From NCBI GenBank assembly GCA_020846105.1, contig JADLEN010000192.1:1-7422 (forward strand): a stretch of DNA of 7,422 nt, written 5' to 3'. How positions within the stretch are numbered: the stretch's first letter is position 1; every line of letters starts with the position of its first letter. The notes below the pieces were generated by a model, which ran no database searches, was not told the origin of the DNA, and worked only from the letters and a program-made list of their open reading frames with translations. The translations under genes were made by a program, and so were the position numbers. Source of the DNA: Chitinophagaceae bacterium. Its GTDB lineage: Bacteria > Bacteroidota > Bacteroidia > Chitinophagales > Chitinophagaceae. Of the stretch, positions 1 to 6,611 are shown one piece after another.

Positions 1-105
1 CGAAAAGGGTTCAATAAATATGAAAACATTAGCCAATTGAGGCACGTACCTTTGATGAATGATGAAAAATATCGTAAACTTGCACCCTATTGTACAATAG
101 ACTAA
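1..105 (+). CDS. C-terminal fragment of an unidentified protein (5' end outside the window)
   Basis: Frame 1 is open from the first base to a TAA stop at 103-105 and gives 34 residues ending in KLAPYCTID. The peptide is mixed polar and aromatic with many Lys, Arg, Asn and Tyr, and has no membrane segment. It reads like the soluble end of a real protein. Its stop lies only 9 bases before the ATG of the acyl-CoA dehydrogenase and no terminator lies between them, so the two genes are probably cotranscribed. I do not recognise the family, and the fragment is too short to assign a function. It could be a chance open frame, but the tight spacing and the plausible composition argue for a real gene end. 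Confidence 0.6.
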   Translation, partial: RKGFNKYENISQLRHVPLMNDEKYRKLAPYCTID

Positions 106-114
106 ATCAGACTT

Positions 115-1254
115 ATGAATTTTACACAAACAGAAACGCAAGCCCAAATCACAGAAATGATTCGTGATTTTGCCAATAAACATATCCGACCTGAAATGAT
201 GGAGTGGGATGAAAGCCAAAAATTTCCAATTGAAGTGTTTAAAAAACTAGGCGAATTAGGTCTAATGGGCGTACTAGTACCTACCGAATATGGTGGTAGT
301 GGGCTTAGCTATTTTGAGTATATAACTGTGGTGAGCGAAATCGCTAAAGTTTGCGGCTCTATTGGGCTTTCAGTGGCGGCACACAACTCATTGTGCACTG
401 GCCATATCTTGTATTTTGGCAATGACGAGCAAAAGAAAAAATACCTACCTAAACTAGCTACAGCAGAGTGGATTGGCGCTTGGGGCCTTACTGAAGCCAA
501 CACCGGTAGCGACTCTGGCAATATGCAATGCGTAGCCACAAAAGACGGTGACGACTGGGTAATAAACGGCACTAAAAACTGGATTACACACGGTATCACG
601 GGTGATGTGGCAGTAGTGCTTTGCCGTACAGGCGAGCCACGCACTAAAAATAATGTAAGTGCATTTATTATAGAAAAAGGCACACCTGGCTTTACCTCAG
701 GAAAAAAAGAAAACAAATTGGGTATGCGCGCAAGCGAAACGGCCGAATTGGTTTTTGATAATTGCCGCATCAGTAATGCGCAACTTATGGGGAAAGAAGG
801 TGAAGGCTTCAAGCAGGCGATGAAAATCCTTGATGGTGGCCGTATTTCAATTGCATCACTTGCACTTGGCATAGCCAAAGGTGCTTACGAAGCGTCTGTA
901 AAATATGCAAAGGAGCGTCATCAATTCGACCAGCCAATTGCTAATTTCCAAGCTATATCTTTCAAATTAGCAGATATGGCCACTAAAATTGAGGTTGCAG
1001 AAAACTTAATTTATCAAGCAGCAGATTTGAAAAACAAGCATTTGCCAATGACCAAAGAATCGGCAATGGCAAAATACTATGCTTCTGAGGTGAGTGTTCA
1101 GGTAGCAACTGATGCAGTCCAAATCTTTGGTGGCTATGGCTATACAAAAGATTTCCCTGTAGAAAAATATTACCGTGATGCTAAGTTATGCACCATCGGA
1201 GAAGGCACTTCTGAAGTACAAAAATTAGTAATCTCTAGAGCAATACTTTCTTAA
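115..1254 (+). CDS. Acyl-CoA dehydrogenase, short-chain/butyryl-CoA type
   Basis: This is a cytoplasmic FAD flavoenzyme of 379 residues, the usual full length of the family. It oxidises acyl-CoA to trans-2-enoyl-CoA in beta-oxidation or branched-chain amino acid breakdown and passes electrons to ETF. The all-alpha N-terminal domain covers about residues 1-115. The first family signature, GLTEANTGSD, is at 124-133 and starts the beta domain. The C-terminal helical domain begins near 230 and contains DGGR (240-243) and RHQFDQPI (268-275). The second signature starts at QIFGGYGY (336-343) and runs to YYRDAK (352-357). The catalytic base is Glu363 in IGEGTSE, the position used by short- and medium-chain enzymes rather than the alternative site of isovaleryl-CoA dehydrogenase. 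Chain-length preference cannot be fixed from sequence alone. There is no Shine-Dalgarno site, which is normal for Bacteroidota. A terminator follows 20 bases after the stop. Confidence 0.96.
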   Translation: MNFTQTETQAQITEMIRDFANKHIRPEMMEWDESQKFPIEVFKKLGELGLMGVLVPTEYGGSGLSYFEYITVVSEIAKVCGSIGLSVAAHNSLCTGHILYFGNDEQKKKYLPKLATAEWIGAWGLTEANTGSDSGNMQCVATKDGDDWVINGTKNWITHGITGDVAVVLCRTGEPRTKNNVSAFIIEKGTPGFTSGKKENKLGMRASETAELVFDNCRISNAQLMGKEGEGFKQAMKILDGGRISIASLALGIAKGAYEASVKYAKERHQFDQPIANFQAISFKLADMATKIEVAENLIYQAADLKNKHLPMTKESAMAKYYASEVSVQVATDAVQIFGGYGYTKDFPVEKYYRDAKLCTIGEGTSEVQKLVISRAILS

Positions 1255-1265
1255 TTTGTTACTAA

Positions 1266-1308
1266 TAAAAAACGCCCTCAAATATAAATTTGAGGGCATT
1301 TTTATTAT
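1266..1308. terminator. Bidirectional intrinsic terminator between convergent genes
   Basis: A perfect 10-bp stem, GCCCTCAAAT at 1274-1283 and ATTTGAGGGC at 1288-1297, closes a 4-base loop. On the plus strand it is followed by ATTTTTATTATT, and on the minus strand by GTTTTTTATT. It can therefore end transcription of the acyl-CoA dehydrogenase from the left and of the exporter operon from the right. The minus-strand copy begins only 7 bases after the channel gene's stop codon, so nothing further belongs to that operon. Confidence 0.93.
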
Positions 1309-2726
1309 TGCAAAAGTCCTGCGCTCCACTGAAGAGCGTAAAGCGTTTTGAAGTATTTTGTTTTAACGGCTATTAGCTTTTGCAGCGCATCAAGGGCTTT
1401 GTTTTCGCGGCTATTTATAAGAAATAACGAGCTTTCACCATTGGCAAATTTTGTTTCTTCGGCGCTCACCATTCGTTGGTAGTTTTTATAATTTTCGCTT
1501 TGCAGCTCTACTTGGTTGCGTAGCATCGCCCATTCATTGAAATAGCTTTTAACTTTTATAGCTACTTGCTGGCGTTTTTGATCTTGGTCTAGCTGCGTGT
1601 TTTCAATTTTCAATTTTGCCATTTTATAGGCCCCTCTTCCGCCTGACAATCTTAGGGGCATCTCAAATTTGAGTGCATATTGATAATTGTTCTCAAACAG
1701 AGGGAAATTATCAACTGTCTTTGCAAAATCGTAACCTTTGCCCAATTGGTTGTAGCGAAAATCTATCTTCGGCAGCAATTCCTGAAATTTCAATTTTCGT
1801 TCTATCGTCAGTGCTTCTATTTTGAAATCATAAATCATCAAATCGGGGTGGTATTGCGCAGCTAAATCTAATAAATTTGCGAGCACCACATTAAATTTTT
1901 CGATTTGAATTTCGTTATCCCATGCCGCATCTGGTTGCACATATTCGGGCAAGTTGTAGGGTGTGCCTTCTGCCGTCCACAAATATGCAGATAGTTGTAA
2001 TCCTGCATTTTGAAATTCTAAAAACTGCTCATTTTCTTGGTACCGAAAGCTCAACAATTGCGTCAGAGCCTCCGTTGTGTCTATCGCTGGGCGTTCTCCA
2101 TTGGCATATGCTTTGCGCACTAGCAAAAGGCGTTTTTCATTAACCTTCACTGTGTTTTTTATCACCAAATAAGCTTGATAAGCACGCACCCAATACCAAT
2201 AATTTTCCATTGCGGCAAACGAAAGGTCATTGATTAATGCACGTTGCTCTGTCAGCGCCATTGTTTTGAAAATTTTTGCCTGCTGCAATGCGGCTCGGCG
2301 CTTGTCCATCAACAAACCTTTGGCTAGAGGGATATTGACTCCTACGAGGCTCGATTCACCTGCTGTGCGTGTAGGGTCGAGACGATTGCCACTGAGGTCT
2401 GAAGTGCCAGCAAATACATCAATACCAAACCAAGTTGGAATTTTTAATTCAGGGCTTATGTCAGTGTAATAATCTGTACCAGTAAAAGTTTTTGACCCTA
2501 TATAAGTGCTAAGCAATGGATCGAAACCTGCGCGGGCATTAAGTAATGCGGCTCCAGATTGCTCTACTCCTATCTGGGCTTGGCGTATCACAGGGTGGTA
2601 TTGCCGAAGAATAGACAGCACCTGCTCGGCATTCAGTTTCAACGCAGTAGTGTCTGCAGCAGCCCCAGGTTTTACGGCAACAAAAAGAATATTCAACAAC
2701 AAAAAAACATATCGAATCGAGCGCAT
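1305..2726 (-). CDS. TolC-family outer membrane efflux channel
   Basis: This 473-residue protein should be the outer-membrane exit duct of the exporter encoded with it. A signal peptide is visible: MRSIRY, a hydrophobic run at about 7-18, then a small-residue region GAAAD near 21-25 where cleavage is likely. Two outer-membrane efflux repeats follow, at about 32-250 and 278-472. Each opens with a matching helix start, YHPVIRQAQIGVE at 43-55 and YHPDLMIYDFKIE at 292-304, and each has a late KAYANGE/TKFANGE helix turn (205-211 and 426-431). This is the internal duplication expected of TolC proteins, which form trimeric barrels joined to long periplasmic helices. Length and layout fit the family. 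The ATG shares its A with the stop codon of the HlyD gene upstream (TAATG), which suggests translational coupling. It is the last gene of the operon. There is no lipobox Cys, so it is probably not a lipoprotein. Confidence 0.93.
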   Translation of the reverse strand: MRSIRYVFLLLNILFVAVKPGAAADTTALKLNAEQVLSILRQYHPVIRQAQIGVEQSGAALLNARAGFDPLLSTYIGSKTFTGTDYYTDISPELKIPTWFGIDVFAGTSDLSGNRLDPTRTAGESSLVGVNIPLAKGLLMDKRRAALQQAKIFKTMALTEQRALINDLSFAAMENYWYWVRAYQAYLVIKNTVKVNEKRLLLVRKAYANGERPAIDTTEALTQLLSFRYQENEQFLEFQNAGLQLSAYLWTAEGTPYNLPEYVQPDAAWDNEIQIEKFNVVLANLLDLAAQYHPDLMIYDFKIEALTIERKLKFQELLPKIDFRYNQLGKGYDFAKTVDNFPLFENNYQYALKFEMPLRLSGGRGAYKMAKLKIENTQLDQDQKRQQVAIKVKSYFNEWAMLRNQVELQSENYKNYQRMVSAEETKFANGESSLFLINSRENKALDALQKLIAVKTKYFKTLYALQWSAGLLQ

Positions 2727-2728
2727 TA
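2724..2728 (-). other. TAATG stop-start overlap joining the adaptor and channel genes
   Basis: Read on the minus strand, the adaptor's TAA stop and the channel's ATG share one A. The preceding codons form a run of A that ends the Lys-rich adaptor tail. This A-rich stretch may also serve as the unstructured, A-rich leader that Bacteroidota often use in place of a Shine-Dalgarno site. The arrangement is typical of termination-reinitiation coupling between subunits of one complex; the coupling itself is inferred. Confidence 0.8.
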
Positions 2729-4048
2729 TTTTTTGGATTTATCCTTTCCTTTTGAATCTTTTAATTGATAATAATCGGGCGGAAACCCGTTTATATTTCG
2801 CCAAAGCTCGTACCAAATGGGCACATCTTTTAACAAGGCAATACCTTGCGCACCGCTCCCTATTTTTATTTGGGAGGGCCATTTGCGGTCGGTACTATCT
2901 TCTACCACTAATACCCTGAATAGGCCATTAGAGCTGATATTATTTTCGTAAGCAATGATGCGTCCGCCAAAGGTTCCGAAGCTACCTTCGGGCCACCCAC
3001 TAAAAACAATTGCAGGAAACCCATCGAACATGAAACGTACTTTTTGGCCAACATTTATTAGTGGCAAATCTATAGGTCGCACATACATTTCCACCGCATA
3101 ATCTGTACGCGTGGGCACAATAACAGTTATCTGTTCGCCTTCTTTTATAATTTCGCCGATACCAGATTTCATGGCTTGTATTATTTGCCCGTCTTGGGGC
3201 GCAAGTATTAGGTACATTCCGTTTCGGATTATGTAATTACTTACTTGGTTTTCTAGCTTCGCTATATCACTTTTGCCGCTCGCTATTTGGCTAAGGCTTT
3301 GAAATTGGTCGCCTTCGGCTTTGCTTATTTTTTCGGTATATTCTTGCTCCACGCTATTTTGCTCTATGCGCACGTTTATTAACTCTTGTTGCGTTTGTGC
3401 TATTTTATTTTCGGCTGTAATTTTCTTTGCGAATGCGTCTTGAGCGTATATGTTGCGCTGCTGCAATTGGGTTTGGGATACCAATCCGTCGGCAAACATT
3501 TTTTGCTGCCGTTCATATTGGTCTTTCGCAAGTTCGTAAGCATTTTCTATGGCTTTAAGCTCTGCTTGCTCACCTGTTAGTTTATTATTGAGCTGACCAA
3601 TTTTGTTGTTCAGCTGTTCTATTTTCAAGCCCTTCGCTTTTCGCAATGCTGTTATTTGGGTTGCGGCTGTCCCTACCTTCTGCTGGTAATAACCTATTGC
3701 GCCTTTTTTGGCTGCAACCTGCTCTTGGGTGCGCCCTACAAGATTGGGGTCTAGATAGTCTTCTTTAATTTCTGAAATCTGTAAAATGGTATCCCCTTTT
3801 TTTACAAAATCACCTTCTTTTACCCACCATTTCATAATCTTACCTGGTATGGGCGAGTTTATTTCTTGCGGGCGTTGGTCTTGGTACAAGGTAGTTATAT
3901 CGCCTTTGGCTTTTATATTTTGGGTCCAAGGCAGAAAAGCGAGGATAAGCATAAAACCAAATATCCCCCAAAACCAAAACTTGACTTTGCTCTTGTAGTG
4001 AACCCGATATATAGCCCCAAAGGATTTTAAAGAAAAATCTTCTTGCAT
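2726..4048 (-). CDS. HlyD-family periplasmic adaptor (membrane fusion protein)
   Basis: This 440-residue protein should bridge the inner-membrane ABC exporter and the TolC-type channel. A short cytoplasmic N-terminus leads into one membrane anchor at about 24-40. A biotinyl-lipoyl half-motif follows at 63-94 (NSPIPGKIMKWWVKEGD within it). Next comes a long coiled-coil hairpin at about 106-270, then the second lipoyl half at about 279-312 (APQDGQII) and a beta-barrel region at about 317-405. The Lys-rich tail DSKGKDKSKK closes the protein. At the hairpin turn, RQQKMFADGLVS (180-191) fits the TolC-docking pattern R-x3-L-x6-S with Met in place of Leu. QLNNK occurs twice seven residues apart (145-149 and 152-156), as expected of a heptad coil. 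It starts 9 bases after the ABC gene's stop (spacer ACTAAGAAG) and overlaps the channel gene by one base. The anchor and long hairpin favour type I secretion adaptors over the shorter RND adaptors. Confidence 0.94.
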   Translation of the reverse strand: MQEDFSLKSFGAIYRVHYKSKVKFWFWGIFGFMLILAFLPWTQNIKAKGDITTLYQDQRPQEINSPIPGKIMKWWVKEGDFVKKGDTILQISEIKEDYLDPNLVGRTQEQVAAKKGAIGYYQQKVGTAATQITALRKAKGLKIEQLNNKIGQLNNKLTGEQAELKAIENAYELAKDQYERQQKMFADGLVSQTQLQQRNIYAQDAFAKKITAENKIAQTQQELINVRIEQNSVEQEYTEKISKAEGDQFQSLSQIASGKSDIAKLENQVSNYIIRNGMYLILAPQDGQIIQAMKSGIGEIIKEGEQITVIVPTRTDYAVEMYVRPIDLPLINVGQKVRFMFDGFPAIVFSGWPEGSFGTFGGRIIAYENNISSNGLFRVLVVEDSTDRKWPSQIKIGSGAQGIALLKDVPIWYELWRNINGFPPDYYQLKDSKGKDKSKK

Positions 4049-4057
4049 CTTCTTAGT

Positions 4058-5716
4058 TTATTTTTTATAAAGAATTTGTAAGCCGCCATTGCTCAATTCT
4101 AATTCTTGGTCACAAATAGAAGCAAAATCGGGGTCGTTGCTAGCCACAATAATCGTTGCTCTTTGCTTTTGGCTAATAAGGTAAAGCTCTAATTTTGCTT
4201 TTTGGGTGGCATTTAGCCCATCAAATGGCTCGTCTAGGAGTAAATAATTGCCCTCATTGCACAAGGCGCGCAGCAATAGTATCTTTTGGATAATACTGCG
4301 CGATAATCGCCTTCCGCTTGCATCTATTTTTGTTTCGAAGCCCCACGCTTGGTTTTGCAAAAAGTTTTCAAAACCTATTTTTTCAGCTATTGCCATTATT
4401 TTTTCTTCCGATACTTCCGCTCTACCCATCGATATATTATCCAATATTGTTCCTGTAAAAATATCTTGTTGTTTCAGCAATACGCCCATTTTTTGCCTAA
4501 GTGGAATCAATTTATAACTATCAAATGGCAGGTTATTAATCATATATCCGGGCTTGTAAAGACTATAAATACCACTCAATATTTTTAATAAGGTAGTTTT
4601 TCCCGAGCCTTCGCTACCGCTGATGCAATTGAGCGTGAATGGAGCAAATTTTGCATTCACATTTTTGAACAATGGAATTGCGTCTTTAAATCCAAAATTA
4701 AAATCGACAAGTTCAATGGATAACTGGTTAGATTTTATTTCAAAATTTCCTGCTTCTTCGGTAGTCAACTCAGTGACACTTGCTAGTTTTTCCAAACCAG
4801 TGCTGAGATCATATGCGCTATCAAGGTTTTTTATAATTTTTTCAACAGAGGAAATGATACTCAAAATAACGATTTCGGATGCTATAAATTCACCAATATT
4901 CAATTTTTGATCTAGCAAAAGATACACCCCCAATACCAATAATACTGCGGTAATCAAAACTTTAAACCCAACCAATATTTTGTATTGTACCAATAACACG
5001 CTAAAGTGTTCGGTTCGCGCAGCTAGGTATTTCAAAACACGACTGTCTGTGTTTTTCAACTCCATTTTGCTGTCTTGACTAAATTTAAAAGACTTTACCG
5101 CCCTTGCCATATCTTGTAACCAAAATACTACTTCATATTTATGGGTGCTTTCTTCCAAACTGGTACTTAAGCCGCGTGCACTTGTAAGTTTTAAAACAAA
5201 ATAAAAAACCGCTACAATGATAAAACCTAAAACAATAAACAATGGATGGTACAATGCCAAAAGTATAAGCCCAAAAAGTATTTGAATAAGTGCCGTGGGG
5301 ATTTCTAAAAGTATTTTTGAAATGCTTTTCTGAATCGTAACTGTATCAAAAAATCGGTTCACCTTTTCGGGTAAGTAATAGCTATCAATACGCAACAAAT
5401 CGAATTTTGGTATTTTTTCTGCAAAAGCAATCGCATTACGAACGAAGATGCGCTGCTGTATTCGCTCGATAATTTTCATCTGATTGATTTGTAGCAGGCC
5501 TACCGCAAATACACCCGACACTACTAAAAAAATAAGCACATAAATAGAGGTAACCATAGATGCACCAAGCACAAACCCAATAATAGCTTGCACACCTACT
5601 GGCAGGCTAAGTTGCACCAATCCATTGAGAATAGCATAAAAATAAATAGAAACAATGTCTGCTTTGTCGCTATTTATCAGCTGCCAAAGCCGCATAAAGG
5701 GTTTAAATGAGTTCAT
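4058..5716 (-). CDS. ABC exporter, fused membrane and ATPase domains, with degenerate catalytic motifs
   Basis: This 552-residue half-transporter should form a homodimer in the inner membrane and power or gate export through the HlyD and TolC partners. Hydrophobic segments lie at about 22-48, 56-76, 136-156, 158-176, 247-268 and 275-292, giving six helices. It has no N-terminal C39 peptidase domain, unlike bacteriocin exporters. The ATPase domain runs from about 332 to 552. Walker A is intact (GSEGSGKT, 367-374) and so is Walker B (YLLLDEP, 491-497, with Glu496). An A-loop Phe is present near 341. The Q-loop region reads LLKQQDIF (413-420), and strict spacing could place Lys415 rather than Gln416 at the usual Gln position. 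The signature LSGGQ is replaced by LSRSI (471-475), the D-loop Asp position is Asn502, and the H-loop His position is Asn527 in IIVASND. It is first in the operon, opposite the TetR gene. The substrate is unknown; protein, peptide or small-molecule export all remain possible. Confidence 0.92.
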   Translation of the reverse strand: MNSFKPFMRLWQLINSDKADIVSIYFYAILNGLVQLSLPVGVQAIIGFVLGASMVTSIYVLIFLVVSGVFAVGLLQINQMKIIERIQQRIFVRNAIAFAEKIPKFDLLRIDSYYLPEKVNRFFDTVTIQKSISKILLEIPTALIQILFGLILLALYHPLFIVLGFIIVAVFYFVLKLTSARGLSTSLEESTHKYEVVFWLQDMARAVKSFKFSQDSKMELKNTDSRVLKYLAARTEHFSVLLVQYKILVGFKVLITAVLLVLGVYLLLDQKLNIGEFIASEIVILSIISSVEKIIKNLDSAYDLSTGLEKLASVTELTTEEAGNFEIKSNQLSIELVDFNFGFKDAIPLFKNVNAKFAPFTLNCISGSEGSGKTTLLKILSGIYSLYKPGYMINNLPFDSYKLIPLRQKMGVLLKQQDIFTGTILDNISMGRAEVSEEKIMAIAEKIGFENFLQNQAWGFETKIDASGRRLSRSIIQKILLLRALCNEGNYLLLDEPFDGLNATQKAKLELYLISQKQRATIIVASNDPDFASICDQELELSNGGLQILYKK

Positions 5717-5732
5717 ATAAAATAGTTGCAGG

Positions 5733-5740
5733 CAAATATA
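5733..5740 (-). promoter_or_regulatory. Bacteroidota-type -7 promoter element for the exporter operon
   Basis: The minus strand reads TATATTTG, an exact match to TAnnTTTG, 16 bases upstream of the ABC exporter's ATG. This implies a leader of only about 10 bases. No TTG-type -33 element is found at the normal 17-23 base spacing, so the promoter may be weak alone, depend on an activator, or lie elsewhere. Confidence 0.5.
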
Positions 5741-5757
5741 CCATTAATGAATAAAAA

Positions 5758-5772
5758 GATAGCTTTACTATC
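5758..5772. promoter_or_regulatory. Candidate regulator operator, inverted repeat GATAG-N5-CTATC
   Basis: A perfect 5-bp inverted repeat, GATAG at 5758-5762 and CTATC at 5768-5772, has a 5-base spacer. It sits between the two outward-facing -7 elements, near the middle of the 118-base gap, where TetR-type repressors often bind a two-fold symmetric site. It is short and lies in AT-rich DNA, so chance is a real alternative. Confidence 0.3.
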
Positions 5773-5810
5773 GTCTGTAGTTGCAAAACTTTTCTTAATG
5801 AAAATTTCTT

Positions 5811-5818
5811 TACTTTTG
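5811..5818 (+). promoter_or_regulatory. Bacteroidota-type -7 promoter element for the TetR-type gene
   Basis: TACTTTTG matches TAnnTTTG exactly. The nearest upstream TTG (5781-5783) is 27 bases away, longer than the usual 17-23, so the -33 part is poor. The implied transcription start near 5825 leaves about 10 bases before the ATG at 5835 but about 34 before the in-frame ATG at 5859, which bears on the choice of start codon. Confidence 0.5.
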
Positions 5819-5834
5819 TGCAAAACCACGTGCA

Positions 5835-6509
5835 ATGAATTTTCAGGTTAGTTTTAAAATGAATGAAAATATTTTTCTCCGCGACCCCGAAGGTAGCGAA
5901 GTGGGCAAAGAAATCGTGAAAAATGCGATTGATTTAATTTACGAATTAGGTTTCGAAAAATTTACTTTTAAAAAATTAGCTGTCGAAATTAATAGCACAG
6001 AAGCCACTGTCTACCGATATTTCGAAAACAAGCACCGCTTATTGTTGTATATCATCAATTGGTATTGGAAATATATTGAGTTTCTGCTTCATTTTCAATT
6101 ACAAAATGTAAATGACCCTAAAGAAAAGTTAACTATTATTCTCGGCATACTTACCCATGAACTGCCCAATAGCACTGGTTCGGAGTTTTATAATATGCCC
6201 TTTTTGAATAAGATAGTAATAGCCGAAAGCAGCAAGGTATATCTGATAAAAGAGGTAGCAGAAATAAATAAAGAACAAGTTTTCAAACCCTACAAAGACC
6301 TTTGCGCAGACATAGCAAAAATCATTGCAGAAGCGCAACCTCAATATCAATTTCCACATTCGCTCTCCACTACACTTATAGAAACAGCGCATCAGCAACA
6401 GTATTTCAGCATTTACCTACCGCGTCTTACTGATGCTGCCGAGAACCCAAAAGAATTTACCTACTTATTTTTAACAGACCTTCTTTTCAACACTTTAAAA
6501 ATTGATTAA
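5835..6509 (+). CDS. TetR/AcrR-family transcriptional regulator
   Basis: This 224-residue cytoplasmic DNA-binding protein probably controls the divergent exporter operon and itself. The TetR-type helix-turn-helix domain spans about residues 24-70: helix 1 carries IVKNAIDLIYELGF, and the recognition part reads FTFKKLAVEI then STEATVYRYFENKHRLL. The rest, about 71-224, is a helical ligand-binding and dimerisation domain with no recognisable subtype, so the inducer cannot be named. The aromatic INWYWKYIE (74-82) just after the DNA-binding domain is distinctive. The start is uncertain: Met9 (5859) follows an A-rich TTTTAAA leader, gives 216 residues and leaves a more usual leader length, so it may be the true start. 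A terminator follows 47 bases after the stop. Repression is the usual mode in the family, but activation is not excluded. Confidence 0.9.
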   Translation: MNFQVSFKMNENIFLRDPEGSEVGKEIVKNAIDLIYELGFEKFTFKKLAVEINSTEATVYRYFENKHRLLLYIINWYWKYIEFLLHFQLQNVNDPKEKLTIILGILTHELPNSTGSEFYNMPFLNKIVIAESSKVYLIKEVAEINKEQVFKPYKDLCADIAKIIAEAQPQYQFPHSLSTTLIETAHQQQYFSIYLPRLTDAAENPKEFTYLFLTDLLFNTLKID

Positions 6510-6555
6510 AAACTAACCTTAGGCAATCCAGAATAAATAGGCCTTTAAAAACAAT

Positions 6556-6597
6556 AAACCCGCTACTGACAATAAGTTGTAGCGGGTTTTCTTTTTA
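6556..6597. terminator. Bidirectional intrinsic terminator between the TetR-type and helicase genes
   Basis: An 11-bp perfect stem, AAACCCGCTAC at 6556-6566 and GTAGCGGGTTT at 6579-6589, encloses a 12-base loop. On the plus strand the stem's T run continues as TTTTCTTTTT, ending the regulator transcript. On the minus strand the stem runs out into TTTATTGTTTTTAAAGG, which can end the helicase transcript 23 bases after its stop. The loop can form a small inner pairing (AC at 6569-6570 with GT at 6576-6577). Confidence 0.9.
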
Positions 6598-6611
6598 TCC
6601 TTTTTGAGCAA

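Larger units (their letters stand above)
5723..5785 (+). repeat. Direct repeat TAGTTGCA in the divergent control region
   Basis: TAGTTGCA occurs at 5723-5730 and again at 5778-5785, 55 bases apart, with one copy near each promoter. Two further TGCA words occur at 5819-5822 and 5831-5834, the second immediately before the first possible regulator ATG. They might be recognition half-sites, but 8-bp repeats can arise by chance in AT-rich spacers and no function is shown. Confidence 0.3.

Noticed and set aside
309..878. 189-codon open frame on the minus strand inside the acyl-CoA dehydrogenase gene
   Set aside because: It lies wholly antisense to a well-conserved gene, has no recognisable domain and is rich in Ser and Pro as expected of a shadow frame.
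1266..1308. Inverted repeat as a transposon end or attachment site
   Set aside because: The 10-bp stem with a 4-base loop and T runs on both sides between convergent genes is fully explained as a bidirectional terminator. There is no transposase or target duplication.
2506..2919. 137-codon plus-strand frame across the adaptor-channel junction
   Set aside because: It runs antisense to both genes, includes the complement of the signal peptide region, and has no domain or promoter-like context.
3592..3616. Short tandem DNA repeat in the adaptor gene (two QLNNK-coding units)
   Set aside because: It encodes a heptad repeat within the coiled coil and is explained by protein structure, not by a DNA-level element.
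1305..4048. RND-type efflux system or MacAB-type exporter
   Set aside because: No 1000-residue RND pump is present. The ABC protein has an N-terminal six-helix domain followed by the ATPase domain, the reverse of MacB order, and the adaptor has a membrane anchor with a long hairpin as in HlyD.
4058..4723. Exporter ATPase domain as a pseudogene or sequencing error
   Set aside because: The frame is open to a proper stop, flanking residues keep family patterns, and Walker A, Walker B and the catalytic Glu are intact. Separate point changes at three switch motifs fit divergence better than error.
6510..6611. Small RNA or small gene between the regulator and the helicase
   Set aside because: The gap is about 100 bases, nearly half of it the terminator hairpin and T run, and shows no promoter element or convincing short frame.
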